From the NCBI GenBank assembly GCA_035295745.1, contig DATGIL010000047.1, positions 1 to 64,000 of the forward strand: a DNA stretch of 64,000 nucleotides, given 5' to 3'. Made by a program: the position numbers and the translations under genes. Below are positions 1 to 8,767 of this stretch, piece after piece. Numbering within the stretch: position 1 is the first letter of the stretch; each line of letters starts with the position of its first letter. The notes beneath the pieces are model-generated. The model searched no databases. It was not told where the DNA came from and worked only from the letters and a program-made list of their open reading frames with translations. This stretch comes from JAIQFL01 sp035295745 (GTDB lineage: Bacteria > Acidobacteriota > Terriglobia > Bryobacterales > Bryobacteraceae).

Positions 1-362
1 TGGTGGTCGTCGGGCAGGGTACAGAAGGTTACGATCTGGTCAACGGCGTTCCTGGTAACGGTACAGGAGGGCCGGCATCTTATCGGCTACGCGGCGGGCT
101 GGCAGCGGCTGTCGGCATGGGTTGGCGCACACATGCCTGTATTTCACTGATCCCCGGCACGCTCGCCGACGCGGGGCACCCTCACGTTGCGAGCGGTTTC
201 GATCCAAAGGACTCCGCCCGCGAGCATATTTGCAGTTCACGTATCGTTTGAGGCACTGGACGACTTCTTGCAGAAGGCAAACTCAGCCGCACGGAAAACT
301 TGGAAGGCCATTCGAGGTCGGTGCCCGGCGTCAGTTTGCTGTGAGACGCGCGATGATGACAT
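1..362. other. no intact gene; probable decayed permease flank
   Basis: No frame here has both a plausible start and a protein-like sequence. The short overlapping frames on both strands are rich in Arg and Pro, as expected from GC-rich non-coding DNA. Because a recognisable permease fragment begins just to the right, this stretch may be its further-decayed 5' part, but I cannot align it by eye. Confidence 0.35.
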
Positions 363-798
363 GTGCCCATCGAAGATTCGCGCGTCCTGGCGGCCGGACC
401 GCGTTTCCTCACGACGATGCGGATTCCAATCCTGGTAGGGCGTGAGATTGACGAGCGCGACCAGCCAGGCTCCATGCCGGTTGAAGTGATCAGCGAGCGG
501 CTGGCGCGGACCTACTTCGGGAACGAGAATCCGCTGGGCCGGCGCATCACGGCAGTGGACGAGGAGCGAGAACCTCGAAATCATCGGAGTCTCGGCTAAC
601 CTGCGGTACGGTGGTCTGAAGGATGAAGAGGCTAGTTCGATGACCATGTTCGTCGCGGCCAGCCAGGTTTCTCCCGCCCGAACGACCTACGCGCTGCGCA
701 CCGCCGGTGATCCTCTGGGGTATGTCAAGAGTGTGCGTGAGATCGTGCGAGAGGCAGATTCCCGCGTACCCGTCACAGACGTGGCAAGGGGCATCTGA
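363..798 (+). pseudogene. ADOP/MacB-type ABC permease remnant, frameshifted
   Basis: The frame from 363 encodes MRIPILVGREIDERDQPG and then ERLARTYFGNENPLGRRI. These are characteristic segments of the periplasmic MacB_PCD-like domain of acidobacterial duplicated orphan permeases. The frame runs into a stop at 597-599, but the homology continues in another frame from about 573 (NLEIIGVSANLRYGGLKDE, later YALRTAGDPLGYVKSVREIV), so one frameshift lies near 565-575. The second frame ends at about 798, before the C-terminal FtsX membrane domain. The N-terminal membrane segment and first FtsX domain are also missing. This is a broken gene left as a fragment of roughly 145 codons. A better preserved relative starts at 63002. 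Confidence 0.7.
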
Positions 799-1031
799 AC
801 CCGAGCATCGAGCACTCCAGTGGAGCGTCCTTCTGCCCCTCTTGTCGAATGGTCGCCGATCCTTCGCACGGCTTCTTGCTGATGGTTGGCGGACGGGTAG
901 TGGAAGGATGCGCCGTAACTCGCCCGAAGCACTCGGCGGCGCGCCGACGTTGGTGAATGTACGCGGTCAGGGTGGGTCTCTGTGGTCAATGCGCGGACAG
1001 GAGGGTTGTAGTATGGCCCTGCAACCGCAGG

Positions 1032-1682
1032 TCAGGCCCCCGCAGAAACTTTCGCGCCGTCAAGAGAGGCGAGGATGCCAAGGATTTCATCCGTAGCGAC
1101 GATGGCACTGGCGTAGTTTGGGAGATTGACTTCGAGAGCGGCGTGCATGTGCTCATCAGAGTAGCTGGCGGTCGCGTCTTTCACCACCGTGACCTCATAG
1201 CCGAGTTCGGCGGCATAGCGAACAGTAGCCTCCACACAGGTGTGGGCGATCAGTCCGATGACGATGAGCTTGTGAATGCCGTGTTTCTTGAGCTGCATAT
1301 CCAGATCCGTGTTGGCGAAACCGCTGGAACACCAATGCTCCGCGGCCACCACATCGCCTGCGTGAGGTTCGAATCCGGCGCGAATCTCGCCGCCCCAGGT
1401 GCCATATTCGAACGACCTCCGCCATGCTGCTTTTTGAATTGGAGCAATGTAGTTCCACGTCTCGTAGTCGCCGAGACGATAGCGCCGATGCATCGCATAG
1501 AAAACCCGCAGACCGGTTTTTCGCGCCGCGTCAAGAATCTGTTTCATATGAGGAACACACTGGTTCCCTTCCGCAACGCTCTTGATTCGATCCCATATTT
1601 TGCCGTCCTCAGAGATGAAGTCGTTATACGGATCGATCAGGACAAGCCCCGTGAGCGGCTTTTCATAGGTCAGTTGTGGCAT
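1032..1682 (-). CDS. isochorismatase-family cysteine hydrolase
   Basis: The product is a 216-residue single-domain hydrolase of the isochorismatase/nicotinamidase superfamily, which cleaves C-N or ether bonds in small amides or vinyl ethers through a Cys-Asp-Lys triad. The strand-1 aspartate is in GLVLIDPYNDF near residue 18, and the nucleophile is the Cys of LIAHTCVEATVRYAAELGY, the family's conserved block. I chose the ATG at 1680-1682 because AGGGGA lies 6-7 bases upstream; the frame stays open further 5' but that extension is not protein-like. The gene follows an SRPBCC gene by 16 bp and is the last gene of a minus-strand operon starting at 4416. The substrate cannot be named. The neighbours suggest catabolism of a xenobiotic or aromatic-type compound, which is inference. 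Confidence 0.85.
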   Translation of the reverse strand: MPQLTYEKPLTGLVLIDPYNDFISEDGKIWDRIKSVAEGNQCVPHMKQILDAARKTGLRVFYAMHRRYRLGDYETWNYIAPIQKAAWRRSFEYGTWGGEIRAGFEPHAGDVVAAEHWCSSGFANTDLDMQLKKHGIHKLIVIGLIAHTCVEATVRYAAELGYEVTVVKDATASYSDEHMHAALEVNLPNYASAIVATDEILGILASLDGAKVSAGA

Positions 1683-1698
1683 ATTTCCCCTGGCAACC

Positions 1699-2226
1699 TC
1701 AACCTTGCCGTAATGCATGACGTTCGATGCTTTTTGCGAACATTGGCGTCTCCTGCCGGTTATGAGCCTCTGAAATCGGCCTGCGCGCGCCCCGGAATAC
1801 ATCCAGCGGAATTCCCTGCCTTCCAAGGAAATCCAGCAATTCCGGTGTGGCACAGCTCTGAACCGTATTGGTAAACTCACAGGTTTTGTCGCCGATCTTG
1901 CTCACCGCCAAATCCCAGATCACGCCGATTTTCGTGCGGCCTGTGGGCGTGAAAACATCTGACGTGGAAACCAGCCTCAAATGATCGGGTCGCGCGACCT
2001 CCTCGACATAGTGCTGGACAATCAGGCTTCCGCCCAGTATCTCGACATTGATCGACATGCGCCGGCCGTCAGGCGACGTAGTTGCGCCGGCGGAGCAGTG
2101 AGCCGGTGAGCACGACTGGTATTCCGACTCGGGCAGCGTAAAGCACCAGGACGGAATATCGACCTTCTCAATCGGGGCGTTGATTGTTGACGAGAAACTC
2201 GACTCGACCAAGATATTGTCATCCAT
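1699..2226 (-). CDS. SRPBCC-family protein
   Basis: The product has 175 residues with the layout of a START/Bet v 1-like (SRPBCC) ligand-binding domain. It opens with MDDNILVESSFSSTINAPIE, typical of the first strand and helix of this fold, and contains long alternating strands such as SINVEILGGSLIVQHYVEE. It ends in a charged helix (EAHNRQETPMFAKSIERHAL). There is no signal peptide, so it is cytoplasmic. SRPBCC proteins bind hydrophobic ligands and some act as cyclases or dehydratases; nothing here points to one reaction. A weak purine-rich site (GCGAAAG) precedes the ATG. It sits between an enoyl-CoA hydratase-like gene and an isochorismatase-like gene on the same strand. Confidence 0.7.
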   Translation of the reverse strand: MDDNILVESSFSSTINAPIEKVDIPSWCFTLPESEYQSCSPAHCSAGATTSPDGRRMSINVEILGGSLIVQHYVEEVARPDHLRLVSTSDVFTPTGRTKIGVIWDLAVSKIGDKTCEFTNTVQSCATPELLDFLGRQGIPLDVFRGARRPISEAHNRQETPMFAKSIERHALRQG

Positions 2227-2329
2227 CTTTCGCTCTCGTTTGAATGATTCAGATTGGAATGGTTGTCAGCTGCCTGTGGTCCTCGCGGTAAGATGCCAGG
2301 ACCACAACCCTGGCTCGAGAACACAGGCT

Positions 2330-3163
2330 TCAATCGCCTGTCGTCGCGTCGTCCGCGCCCGAGAACGCAGGCAGGTAGTGGCCGAAGTTCAGTTCGAAAT
2401 CGCTCCGAACACCGTAACCGATATTACGAACCTTCGCCCGGCGCGCCTGCGCACCTGGCAAGGCCAGCAGTGGAAAGAACAGGTCGTTGCTCGACTGAAG
2501 TTCGGCGGCTGTCGGCGTCCCGAACCGATTGATCTGAGCCTTCGCCGCGGCCAGCGTTTCACGGTCGAACGAGGCCAGACGCCGGACGAGAGTATCGACA
2601 AACGAGTCGAGGTCGTCATCGTCCAGGGTGCGGTTCACCCAACCATAGCGCTCGGCGGTGTCAGCATCGAAATCGTCGCCGCTGAGGACGATCTCAAGCG
2701 CCCGCGAGCGGCCGACCAGACGCGGGAGCCATTCCAGCGCTCCGCCGCCCGGGACCAGCCCGACGCCGACTTCCGGGTTGCCCAACAGGGCACTCTGCCG
2801 GCTGGCGAAGCGCATGTCGCAGGCCAGCACGAACTCGTTACCGATTCCACGCGTGCGGCCGCGAATCTTAGCGACGCTCACGACTGGCGTGGACGAGAGG
2901 CGCAGCACAAAGTCGCGCCAAAGGCCCAACGCCTCGGGCCGTTCAGCTGCCTTGGCTACGTCGAGATGGGCGATGAAAAAATCGGGATTCGCGGACTGGA
3001 ACACTACTGCCTTCACGGACGGGTCCGCCTCGAGGTCGCTCATGAGCGCGCCCAATTCGACGATCGTTGCGGGAACAAACATGTTGATCGGCGGGTTGCT
3101 GAAGGTGACCGTCCACAGGCCCGGACAGGTGCGGTCTATGTTGAACTGCGAATGTTCAGACAT
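2330..3163 (-). CDS. enoyl-CoA hydratase/isomerase (crotonase) family protein
   Basis: The 277-residue protein has the crotonase fold. It contains the oxyanion-hole region VVSVAKIRGRTRGIGNEFVL followed by ACDMRFAS, the second region GNPEVGVGLVPGGGALEWLP, and the helical segment ALEIVLSGDDFDADTAERYG with WVNR. Glu in NEF and Glu in NPEVGVG occupy the two positions used as acid/base in hydratases, so activity on an acyl-CoA is plausible. The first residues (CPGLWTVTFSNPPINMF) match the usual start of the family. It lies 26 bp downstream of the epoxide hydrolase gene, so both are probably on one transcript. The protein could equally be an isomerase or a hydrolase of the same superfamily. Confidence 0.85.
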   Translation of the reverse strand: MSEHSQFNIDRTCPGLWTVTFSNPPINMFVPATIVELGALMSDLEADPSVKAVVFQSANPDFFIAHLDVAKAAERPEALGLWRDFVLRLSSTPVVSVAKIRGRTRGIGNEFVLACDMRFASRQSALLGNPEVGVGLVPGGGALEWLPRLVGRSRALEIVLSGDDFDADTAERYGWVNRTLDDDDLDSFVDTLVRRLASFDRETLAAAKAQINRFGTPTAAELQSSNDLFFPLLALPGAQARRAKVRNIGYGVRSDFELNFGHYLPAFSGADDATTGD

Positions 3164-3189
3164 GGCGTATTTGCTCCTCTTGCAGAACC

Positions 3190-4416
3190 CTACCGCAGCG
3201 ATCGGAAACCCGCGCGAACCTCTTCCGAAAAGAGCTTCGGCTGTTCCCAGGCCGCGAAGTGGCCGCCCCTGGAGAGCTTGTTGTAATGGATCAATTTGGG
3301 ATACGCCCGCTCCGCCCAGCTCCGGGGAGCCGGATAGAGTTCGTCCGGGAAGACGCTTACGGCGACCGGGATGGAGACACCTTTGGCATTAAAATACCCT
3401 TTGCCAAAGTACTCCCAGTAAAGACGTGCGCCCGAAATCGCAGAGTTCGTCAGCCATGTGATCGTGATGTTGTCGAGGATGTCGTCGCGCGTGAGGCCCT
3501 CGGCTTGTCCCTCGAAGACGCGGGCAATCAGCTCGTAACTGCGCGCGTCATGATCCAGGAAGTAAGCCGCCAGGCCGATGGGCGAATCCGCGATTCCGTA
3601 CAGTGTTTGCGGCCGCAGACCCATCTGGAACCCATAGGCGATTCCCTTCTGATAGACGAACTGCAGACGCTCGTACGCGACCTTTTCGTCGGGCGAGAGG
3701 CCCGACGGCGCCGGCTTACCGGAGAAAGCCGCCGCGTCAATATCGGCCGGAAAGATGCCCGGCATGTTGGTGTGAATGCCGGCAAGTCCCGATGGCGCCT
3801 GCACGCCCATGAGATCGACGATGACAGCGCCCCAGTCACCGCCCTGCGCTACGTATCGCGAGTACCCGAGCCGTTTCATCAGCACATCCCAGGCGCGCGC
3901 GATGCGCTCGGGTCCCCAGCCGGCAGCCGCCGGCTTGCCGGAATATCCGTAGCCCGGCATCGAAGGGATAACCAAGTGAAATGCGTCGGACGCGCTCCCG
4001 CCATGCTGCGTCGGGTTGGTGAGCGGATCGATGATTTTGAGCTGCTCGACCACCGAGCCGGGCCATCCGTGCGTAACGATGAGCGGCAGAGCGTTTTCGT
4101 GCTTCGAACGAACGTGAATGAAATGGACGTCCAGTCCGTCGATCTCGGTGAGGTATTGAGGGTAGGCGTTCAGCTTTGCCTCAACCTTGCGCCAGTCATA
4201 TTCTGTCGCCCAATAGCGCGCCAGGGCCTGCACGGTCGCAAGCTGTACTCCCTGCGTTGCATCCGCAACCGTTTCGCGTTCAGGAAACTTTGTGGCGTTG
4301 ATGCGCCTGCGCAGTTCGGTCAGTTCGGTTTCCGGAACATTCACATGGAAGGGGCGAATGGCGGACTTGTCCGTGGCCTGTTCAAACGCTGATGGGGTGG
4401 CAGTCGTTGCGGTCAT
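3190..4416 (-). CDS. epoxide hydrolase, EHN-domain alpha/beta hydrolase
   Basis: The product has 408 residues. The N-terminus (IRPFHVNVPETELTELRRRI, about residues 20-40) is the EHN domain found in microsomal/juvenile-hormone-type epoxide hydrolases. The alpha/beta-hydrolase core follows with the oxyanion motif THGWPGS, the nucleophile elbow GGDWGA (Asp nucleophile rather than Ser), and a C-terminal catalytic His in LSRGGHFAAWEQP. It should open epoxides to diols. I chose the ATG at 4414-4416, with AAAGGAT upstream, over an in-frame ATG 18 codons earlier that adds only non-conserved residues. There is no signal peptide. This is the first gene of the minus-strand operon running to 1032. Confidence 0.9.
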   Translation of the reverse strand: MTATTATPSAFEQATDKSAIRPFHVNVPETELTELRRRINATKFPERETVADATQGVQLATVQALARYWATEYDWRKVEAKLNAYPQYLTEIDGLDVHFIHVRSKHENALPLIVTHGWPGSVVEQLKIIDPLTNPTQHGGSASDAFHLVIPSMPGYGYSGKPAAAGWGPERIARAWDVLMKRLGYSRYVAQGGDWGAVIVDLMGVQAPSGLAGIHTNMPGIFPADIDAAAFSGKPAPSGLSPDEKVAYERLQFVYQKGIAYGFQMGLRPQTLYGIADSPIGLAAYFLDHDARSYELIARVFEGQAEGLTRDDILDNITITWLTNSAISGARLYWEYFGKGYFNAKGVSIPVAVSVFPDELYPAPRSWAERAYPKLIHYNKLSRGGHFAAWEQPKLFSEEVRAGFRSLR

Positions 4417-4823
4417 GATGTCGTTATCCTTTGGAATTGATTTCCCGTGCTCGGGGTGCATTTCTTCCAAGGCAACCGCGACGCCATCCGTAACCCATTG
4501 CTGAATATACAGAGGTACGCGCCTTGGGAGTTGCTAATTGGGCAAATGCCGGATTCTGGCGAGGCCTTAATCAAACTTAAACTGCCTCTGTCGAATCTTC
4601 AGGGCTCGGATCTCGTGTTCCAGAGTCGAGGGCGGAATCGGAGCTTCGCGGCAGCGCCCTTGGGAGACGCGCCCCCGGCTTGCGGCCAGGCGGCTTCAAT
4701 GATCTCTCATTCAGCGACGCATTAGCGCGTTCGCGACCCCCGGGGTAGGTCGGCGGCGGCCAGGAAGCCACCGCAGCCTTCGAAAACTTCGGGACTCCAA
4801 GCGCTCTAGTGAACAGTATCGGG
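4417..4823. other. intergenic region
   Basis: This 407-bp gap lies between the amidohydrolase stop and the epoxide-hydrolase start. It must contain the promoter of the minus-strand operon at 4416-1032. A TATATT on the minus strand (4504-4509) is a possible -10 box, without a convincing -35. I see no gene, RNA or repeat here. Confidence 0.4.
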
Positions 4824-5756
4824 CTAGACCGAAATCTTGAAGAGCTTAACTCCGTTGTCGAACGTGATCTGGCGGAAGACCTCGGGCGAGGTGAGGCGCT
4901 TCAGCACGCTCAGAGTCTCGCGCGCGACGCACTTCCCGGCCAGGCGGCTTGCCTCCGGATTATTGTTCTGCGAGATGCCGCCGCCGTTGCCATCCTTGCA
5001 ACTGCAATCGCTGCCGAAGATCAATTTGCTCTTGTGGCGCGTGATGAACCCCGGAGAGAATTCGGTATCGCGGGAGAGCGCGTTATTCCCGGAATTCGCC
5101 GACATGTCCGCATAGAGGTTGGGAAAATCGGAGAGCCAGCGGTCCGTCAATCCTCCCTTCTTAATGGGTCCGGCCGGATAACCGCGGTCCTCCGGAACAT
5201 CCGCGCTGATGTGCGCCCAGAACAGGTCGCCGTGTCCGATGAAGTTCGTCCGCGGATAGGCGCGGATCACCTTGTCGAACTGAGCGTATCCCGTGTTGTA
5301 AGGGAGTTCTCCCTCGAAGTGCGGGAACGTCTGTATGTGCATCATTACCGGCACCTGCAGTTCGGCGGCGATATCGTAGACGCGGCGCATCTCGGGCGAG
5401 TCCAGCGCCACGTGGAACTTCATCTCGCCGATGCTGACGGCGCCGCGCTGGATCGCCTCGCGAAGCACCTTATCCGCATCCGCCTGGGACGGGTCGGTCC
5501 TCACCGAGCGCACGAAATGTCCGGCACGCTTCTCCATCTCCGCCTTGGCGCGATCCTGGTCGGCCGCGGGAGTCAACAGCACCGCGTGCGTGACCCCGCA
5601 GCCCTGCATGTGAGTGAAGCAGGCGTCCGCGTCCGGGCGGATATGCAGGTGCGTGTCCAGGACCGGTCCGCCCCATGGCTGGTCGGTCTGCGCCGCCAGA
5701 TGCCGAACCGCGGCGGCGGCCGGCAGAATCGATTGCAGAAACGTCCTTCGTTGCAT
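4824..5756 (-). CDS. amidohydrolase-2 family protein with Tat signal
   Basis: The 310-residue product begins MQRRTFLQSILPAAAAV, a Tat-type signal (RR followed by FLQ and a hydrophobic stretch), so export is likely. The mature part is a metal-dependent hydrolase barrel: DTHLHIRPD (HxH of strand 1), a conserved His in VMMHIQTFPHFEGEL, another in NFIGHGDLFWAH, and a late Asp in LIFGSDCSCKDGNGGG. It ends FRQITFDNGVKLFKI, the usual last helix of the amidohydrolase-2 family (decarboxylases, lactonases). It follows an esterase stop by 20 bp and is the last gene of a hydrolase operon. The substrate is unknown. Confidence 0.85.
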   Translation of the reverse strand: MQRRTFLQSILPAAAAVRHLAAQTDQPWGGPVLDTHLHIRPDADACFTHMQGCGVTHAVLLTPAADQDRAKAEMEKRAGHFVRSVRTDPSQADADKVLREAIQRGAVSIGEMKFHVALDSPEMRRVYDIAAELQVPVMMHIQTFPHFEGELPYNTGYAQFDKVIRAYPRTNFIGHGDLFWAHISADVPEDRGYPAGPIKKGGLTDRWLSDFPNLYADMSANSGNNALSRDTEFSPGFITRHKSKLIFGSDCSCKDGNGGGISQNNNPEASRLAGKCVARETLSVLKRLTSPEVFRQITFDNGVKLFKISV

Positions 5757-5776
5757 CGCGTTGCCTCGTGCCGTCT

Positions 5777-7000
5777 TTAGCGGAACAGGATGGAGCCGAA
5801 ATCGCCGAGGAAATCCCGCCACAGAAACCAGTAATGCGAGCCGGGGATCTCCTTGTAGGATGTCTTGAAGCCGTGCTTTTCGAGCAGTGAATGAAGGTTC
5901 ACGGTGCCTTCGCGAGCCATATCGGTGGTGCCTGCTCCGGTCCAGTAGAACTTCACCCCGCCGGCCTTCACCGCTTCCAGTTGCTTCTCGTAGGCCTCAT
6001 CGACCGTGCGCGGTCCGGAGCTGAAGACGCCGATGTACCCGAACAGACCGGGATTGTTGTTGGTCGCCATCAAAGTGTGGCCGCCGCCCATCGAGAGGCC
6101 GGCGATCGCGCGATTGTCCGGGTTGGCGATTACGTGGTAGGTCTTTTCCACGAAGGGGATCACGTCCTTCACCAGGCTTTCCGGATAGGATCCCGCATAA
6201 GGCTGAGGCGCTCGCGGCGGAGCGCCACCTCGTGCACCTCCTCCGGCCGCTGCCTGCAGCGGAGGGGGAGCAGGCGCCTGAACGGCTTGCCGCGCGGGCG
6301 TGGGGCCATACGCATATCCCTGCGATACGGTCTGGGTTGCGTTGCCATTGGGCATGACCACGATCATCGGCTTGGCTTTGCCCGCCGCGATCAGATTGTC
6401 CAGAATCACGTTGGCCCGGCCCATCGTGACCCACGCGTCCTCATCGCCGCCACCTCCGTGCAGAAGGTAAAGGACGGGATAGCGCGACTGGCTAGCCTCG
6501 TACCCCGGCGGCGTGTAGACATACATGCGGCGGCGATCTTCTTTCAGTGTCGGCGAGGGGTACCAGACGATATTGATGGTCCCATGCGGGACGTCCTTGA
6601 AGTCCCATAGATCCGACGCGGGCCCGGAGATCATGAGGAGGTTGTCGATACGGGAGCCGTCGCGCTGCGTCTCACCATTTCCGGGATCCAGGGCCTTGAC
6701 GCCATCGACGAGATACCAATAGCCCCACAACTGCGCGCCGAGCGGTCCGACGGTCACCGACCAGATTCCATTGTCGTCCTTCGACATCTTGATCTCGCGA
6801 GCGCCTTCCCAGCTTCCGTTCAGGGTGACCTCGTTCGCCTTGGGAGCAGAAAGACGGAAGGTCACGGTGTGGTCGGTGTGGATTTCCGGGGAAACCGGCC
6901 GGGGCGCGGCCGGGGCTCTCCCCGGCGCAGCCTGTTGAGAGTAGGCCGCGGGCAGCATCAGCAATCCCGCCACGGTGATCGATAGAGCGAATTTCGTCAT
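5777..7000 (-). CDS. secreted esterase (esterase D/feruloyl-esterase-like) with N-terminal E-set domain
   Basis: The 407-residue protein begins with a Sec signal (MTKFALSITVAGLLMLPAAY). The next ~100 residues form an immunoglobulin-like E-set domain of the kind found in enterochelin and feruloyl esterases (VTFRLSAPKANEVTLNGSW). The esterase D domain follows with YPVLYLLHGGGGDEDAW, the nucleophile elbow AIAGLSMGGGHTLMA and the catalytic His of IPGSHYWFLWRDFL. A low-complexity Ala/Pro/Gly insert (about residues 245-275) separates the early strands from the nucleophile. It is one of three paralogues in the 4824-11129 operon. Related enzymes de-esterify plant polymers. The frame stays open upstream of 7000, but only from 7000 is there a signal peptide. 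Confidence 0.87.
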   Translation of the reverse strand: MTKFALSITVAGLLMLPAAYSQQAAPGRAPAAPRPVSPEIHTDHTVTFRLSAPKANEVTLNGSWEGAREIKMSKDDNGIWSVTVGPLGAQLWGYWYLVDGVKALDPGNGETQRDGSRIDNLLMISGPASDLWDFKDVPHGTINIVWYPSPTLKEDRRRMYVYTPPGYEASQSRYPVLYLLHGGGGDEDAWVTMGRANVILDNLIAAGKAKPMIVVMPNGNATQTVSQGYAYGPTPARQAVQAPAPPPLQAAAGGGARGGAPPRAPQPYAGSYPESLVKDVIPFVEKTYHVIANPDNRAIAGLSMGGGHTLMATNNNPGLFGYIGVFSSGPRTVDEAYEKQLEAVKAGGVKFYWTGAGTTDMAREGTVNLHSLLEKHGFKTSYKEIPGSHYWFLWRDFLGDFGSILFR

Positions 7001-7041
7001 GTTGTATGCCTCGTAGTTTGCAATCTTTTCTTTGAGCCGGC

Positions 7042-8757
7042 TTAGCGCGCGTGGCGCAATTCCTCTTGAACGGCAGCGATGAAATCGACTCCTGCGGAGT
7101 TGAATCGCTCCAGCCGCACGGTGTCGCCGATATTCAGCCAGAACTCGTCCCTGGGGTTGTAAACCGGCCAGTTGTTCAGTCCTGCGCCGTTCGGGTTGCC
7201 CGTCTTGGCGAAGTTGGTCCAGTATGTGGCGAGCGTGTCGGCTACCTTCCGATCCACGTCGGTCCATGGATAATCCTTCACACGAAGGTTGTCGAAGACG
7301 TAGATGACCTCCGAGAAATGCACCGCTCCGGCAGGTGCGCGCGGGTTGTTGCCATTGCCCTCCGGACGCGGCGGCACGTGGCTGAACAAGTAGATCCACG
7401 CGGGCGCCTTACCGGTGGTGGACTGTAATTTGGCCCAGGTGCGATGGCCCGCGAAATTGATGTCGCGGTAGACATCGTGATACGCCTGCTTCGCCTGAGC
7501 ATCGTCGCGCGCCGGATAGAGTTTCAGCAGGGTGTCGGCCTTATCGCCGAAGGTCTGCTTCGCCCAGGCCGTGTAGGTGGCGAGCGAGTCGGGTGTGGCG
7601 GCGCCGCGTCCACCGCCCGTTGCGCCGATCCCGCCGATGTTGCCGCCTTCGTCATTGGTCGCGCCGGTGATGAGAGCGATGTCGTTCTGCTTGCCTTGCG
7701 AGTAAGTCGTGTAGAGATCCTGCGGCAGGAACCAGCCATCCACGATCGCGCCGTTCAGCCCTTGCGGAGTTTTGATGGAGGCTTCCAGCAGTTCCTCGGC
7801 AGTGGCGGCGCGGAGCGAGGCGAGGGTGGTCTTCCCGATTGCGTTGGCGAACTTGACCCCGTTGGCCTCCGCCTCGGCGAGAGTGGGCATGTGGCCGAAA
7901 GTGGTGTGCGATTCGGCGATGGCGCCGCGGGCCAGCCCTTTCATCAGCGGAGACGCCGCCAGAAAGTTCACGCTGCGGCTGCCGCCCGATTCGCCCCAGA
8001 TTGTGATCTGGGAAGGATCGCCGCCGAACTGCGCAATGTTGTTCTTCACCCATTGAATGCCGGCCAACTGGTCGAGCGAACCGTAGTTGCCCGAAGCGTG
8101 ATGCGGCGATTCCTGCGTCAGTTCGGGGTGGGCAAACCAGCCGAACACATTGAGCCGGTAGTTCATGCTCACCACGACTACGCCCTTTTTGGCAATGGCA
8201 TTGCCGTCGTAGATGGGCTCGGCGGTGGATCCCGAGACTCCCCCGCCCCCGTAAATCCAGACCAGCACCGGCAGTTTTTCCTTTGCAGACGACACAGGCG
8301 TCCACACGTTGAGGTACAGGCAGTCTTCGCTGGTGCGGATCAGTCCGCGATTCCAGGAGCCGCTGTTCGGGTCCAGCGCGCGCTGCATGCAGGCGGGGGA
8401 GAAGCGGTCGGCCGCGCGAACGCCCTGCCACGGAACCACCGGCTGCGGAGGACGCCATCGCAGGCCGCCCACGGGAGGCGCGGCGAAGGGGATCCCCAGA
8501 TACTCGCGGACTCCCCAGCCCCATCCCGGCGTGCCGGAGATGAGACCGCCTTCGACTTTGACTGGCTCCTGCATCGCGCTGGGGAGCGGCAGGGCCAGCA
8601 GCATCGCCACGGTGAAAAAGGCAGTACTCAGACGGCGTGATATTGTACCTGTGCCAGAAACCACTCCCTCACGGTCGTGGCCCCTGAGCCAGCCACGCAC
8701 GTAAGCAAGCGGCGTGCCGATCGCACTGAGTCGCTCGCTCCAGATGGTCGTTTGCAT
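7042..8757 (-). CDS. type-B carboxylesterase, secreted; unusual N-terminus
   Basis: The product has 571 residues and is a typical carboxylesterase/lipase (COesterase) with SEDCLYLNVWTP, the oxyanion region VLVWIYGGGGVSGS, the nucleophile elbow ITIWGESGGSRSVNFLAAS and the late His region PAGAVHFSEVIYVF. A signal-like stretch (STAFFTVAMLLALPLPSAM) starts only near residue 44. The preceding residues, LAYVRGWLRGHDREGV, are encoded by a copy of the genome's dispersed repeat (about 8661-8712). The ATG at 8755-8757 has a good GGGAGG site and lies 10 bp from the upstream stop, so I use it, but a downstream GTG start is possible. It is the second gene from the 3' side of the esterase operon to be clearly catalytic. 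Confidence 0.88.
   Translation of the reverse strand: MQTTIWSERLSAIGTPLAYVRGWLRGHDREGVVSGTGTISRRLSTAFFTVAMLLALPLPSAMQEPVKVEGGLISGTPGWGWGVREYLGIPFAAPPVGGLRWRPPQPVVPWQGVRAADRFSPACMQRALDPNSGSWNRGLIRTSEDCLYLNVWTPVSSAKEKLPVLVWIYGGGGVSGSTAEPIYDGNAIAKKGVVVVSMNYRLNVFGWFAHPELTQESPHHASGNYGSLDQLAGIQWVKNNIAQFGGDPSQITIWGESGGSRSVNFLAASPLMKGLARGAIAESHTTFGHMPTLAEAEANGVKFANAIGKTTLASLRAATAEELLEASIKTPQGLNGAIVDGWFLPQDLYTTYSQGKQNDIALITGATNDEGGNIGGIGATGGGRGAATPDSLATYTAWAKQTFGDKADTLLKLYPARDDAQAKQAYHDVYRDINFAGHRTWAKLQSTTGKAPAWIYLFSHVPPRPEGNGNNPRAPAGAVHFSEVIYVFDNLRVKDYPWTDVDRKVADTLATYWTNFAKTGNPNGAGLNNWPVYNPRDEFWLNIGDTVRLERFNSAGVDFIAAVQEELRHAR
8661..8712. repeat. single copy of the CTCCCTCACGGTC repeat family, inside a reading frame
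   Basis: The bases CACTCCCTCACGGTCGTGG, then GAGCCAGCCACGCACGTAAGCAAGC, match the two conserved ends of the repeat units seen at 39425-39593, 51991-52180 and 60524-60905. This copy is short and diverged. It overlaps the N-terminal codons of the carboxylesterase at 7042-8757, which explains the odd peptide before that enzyme's signal sequence. Confidence 0.6.
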
Positions 8758-8767
8758 GATTCCCTCC

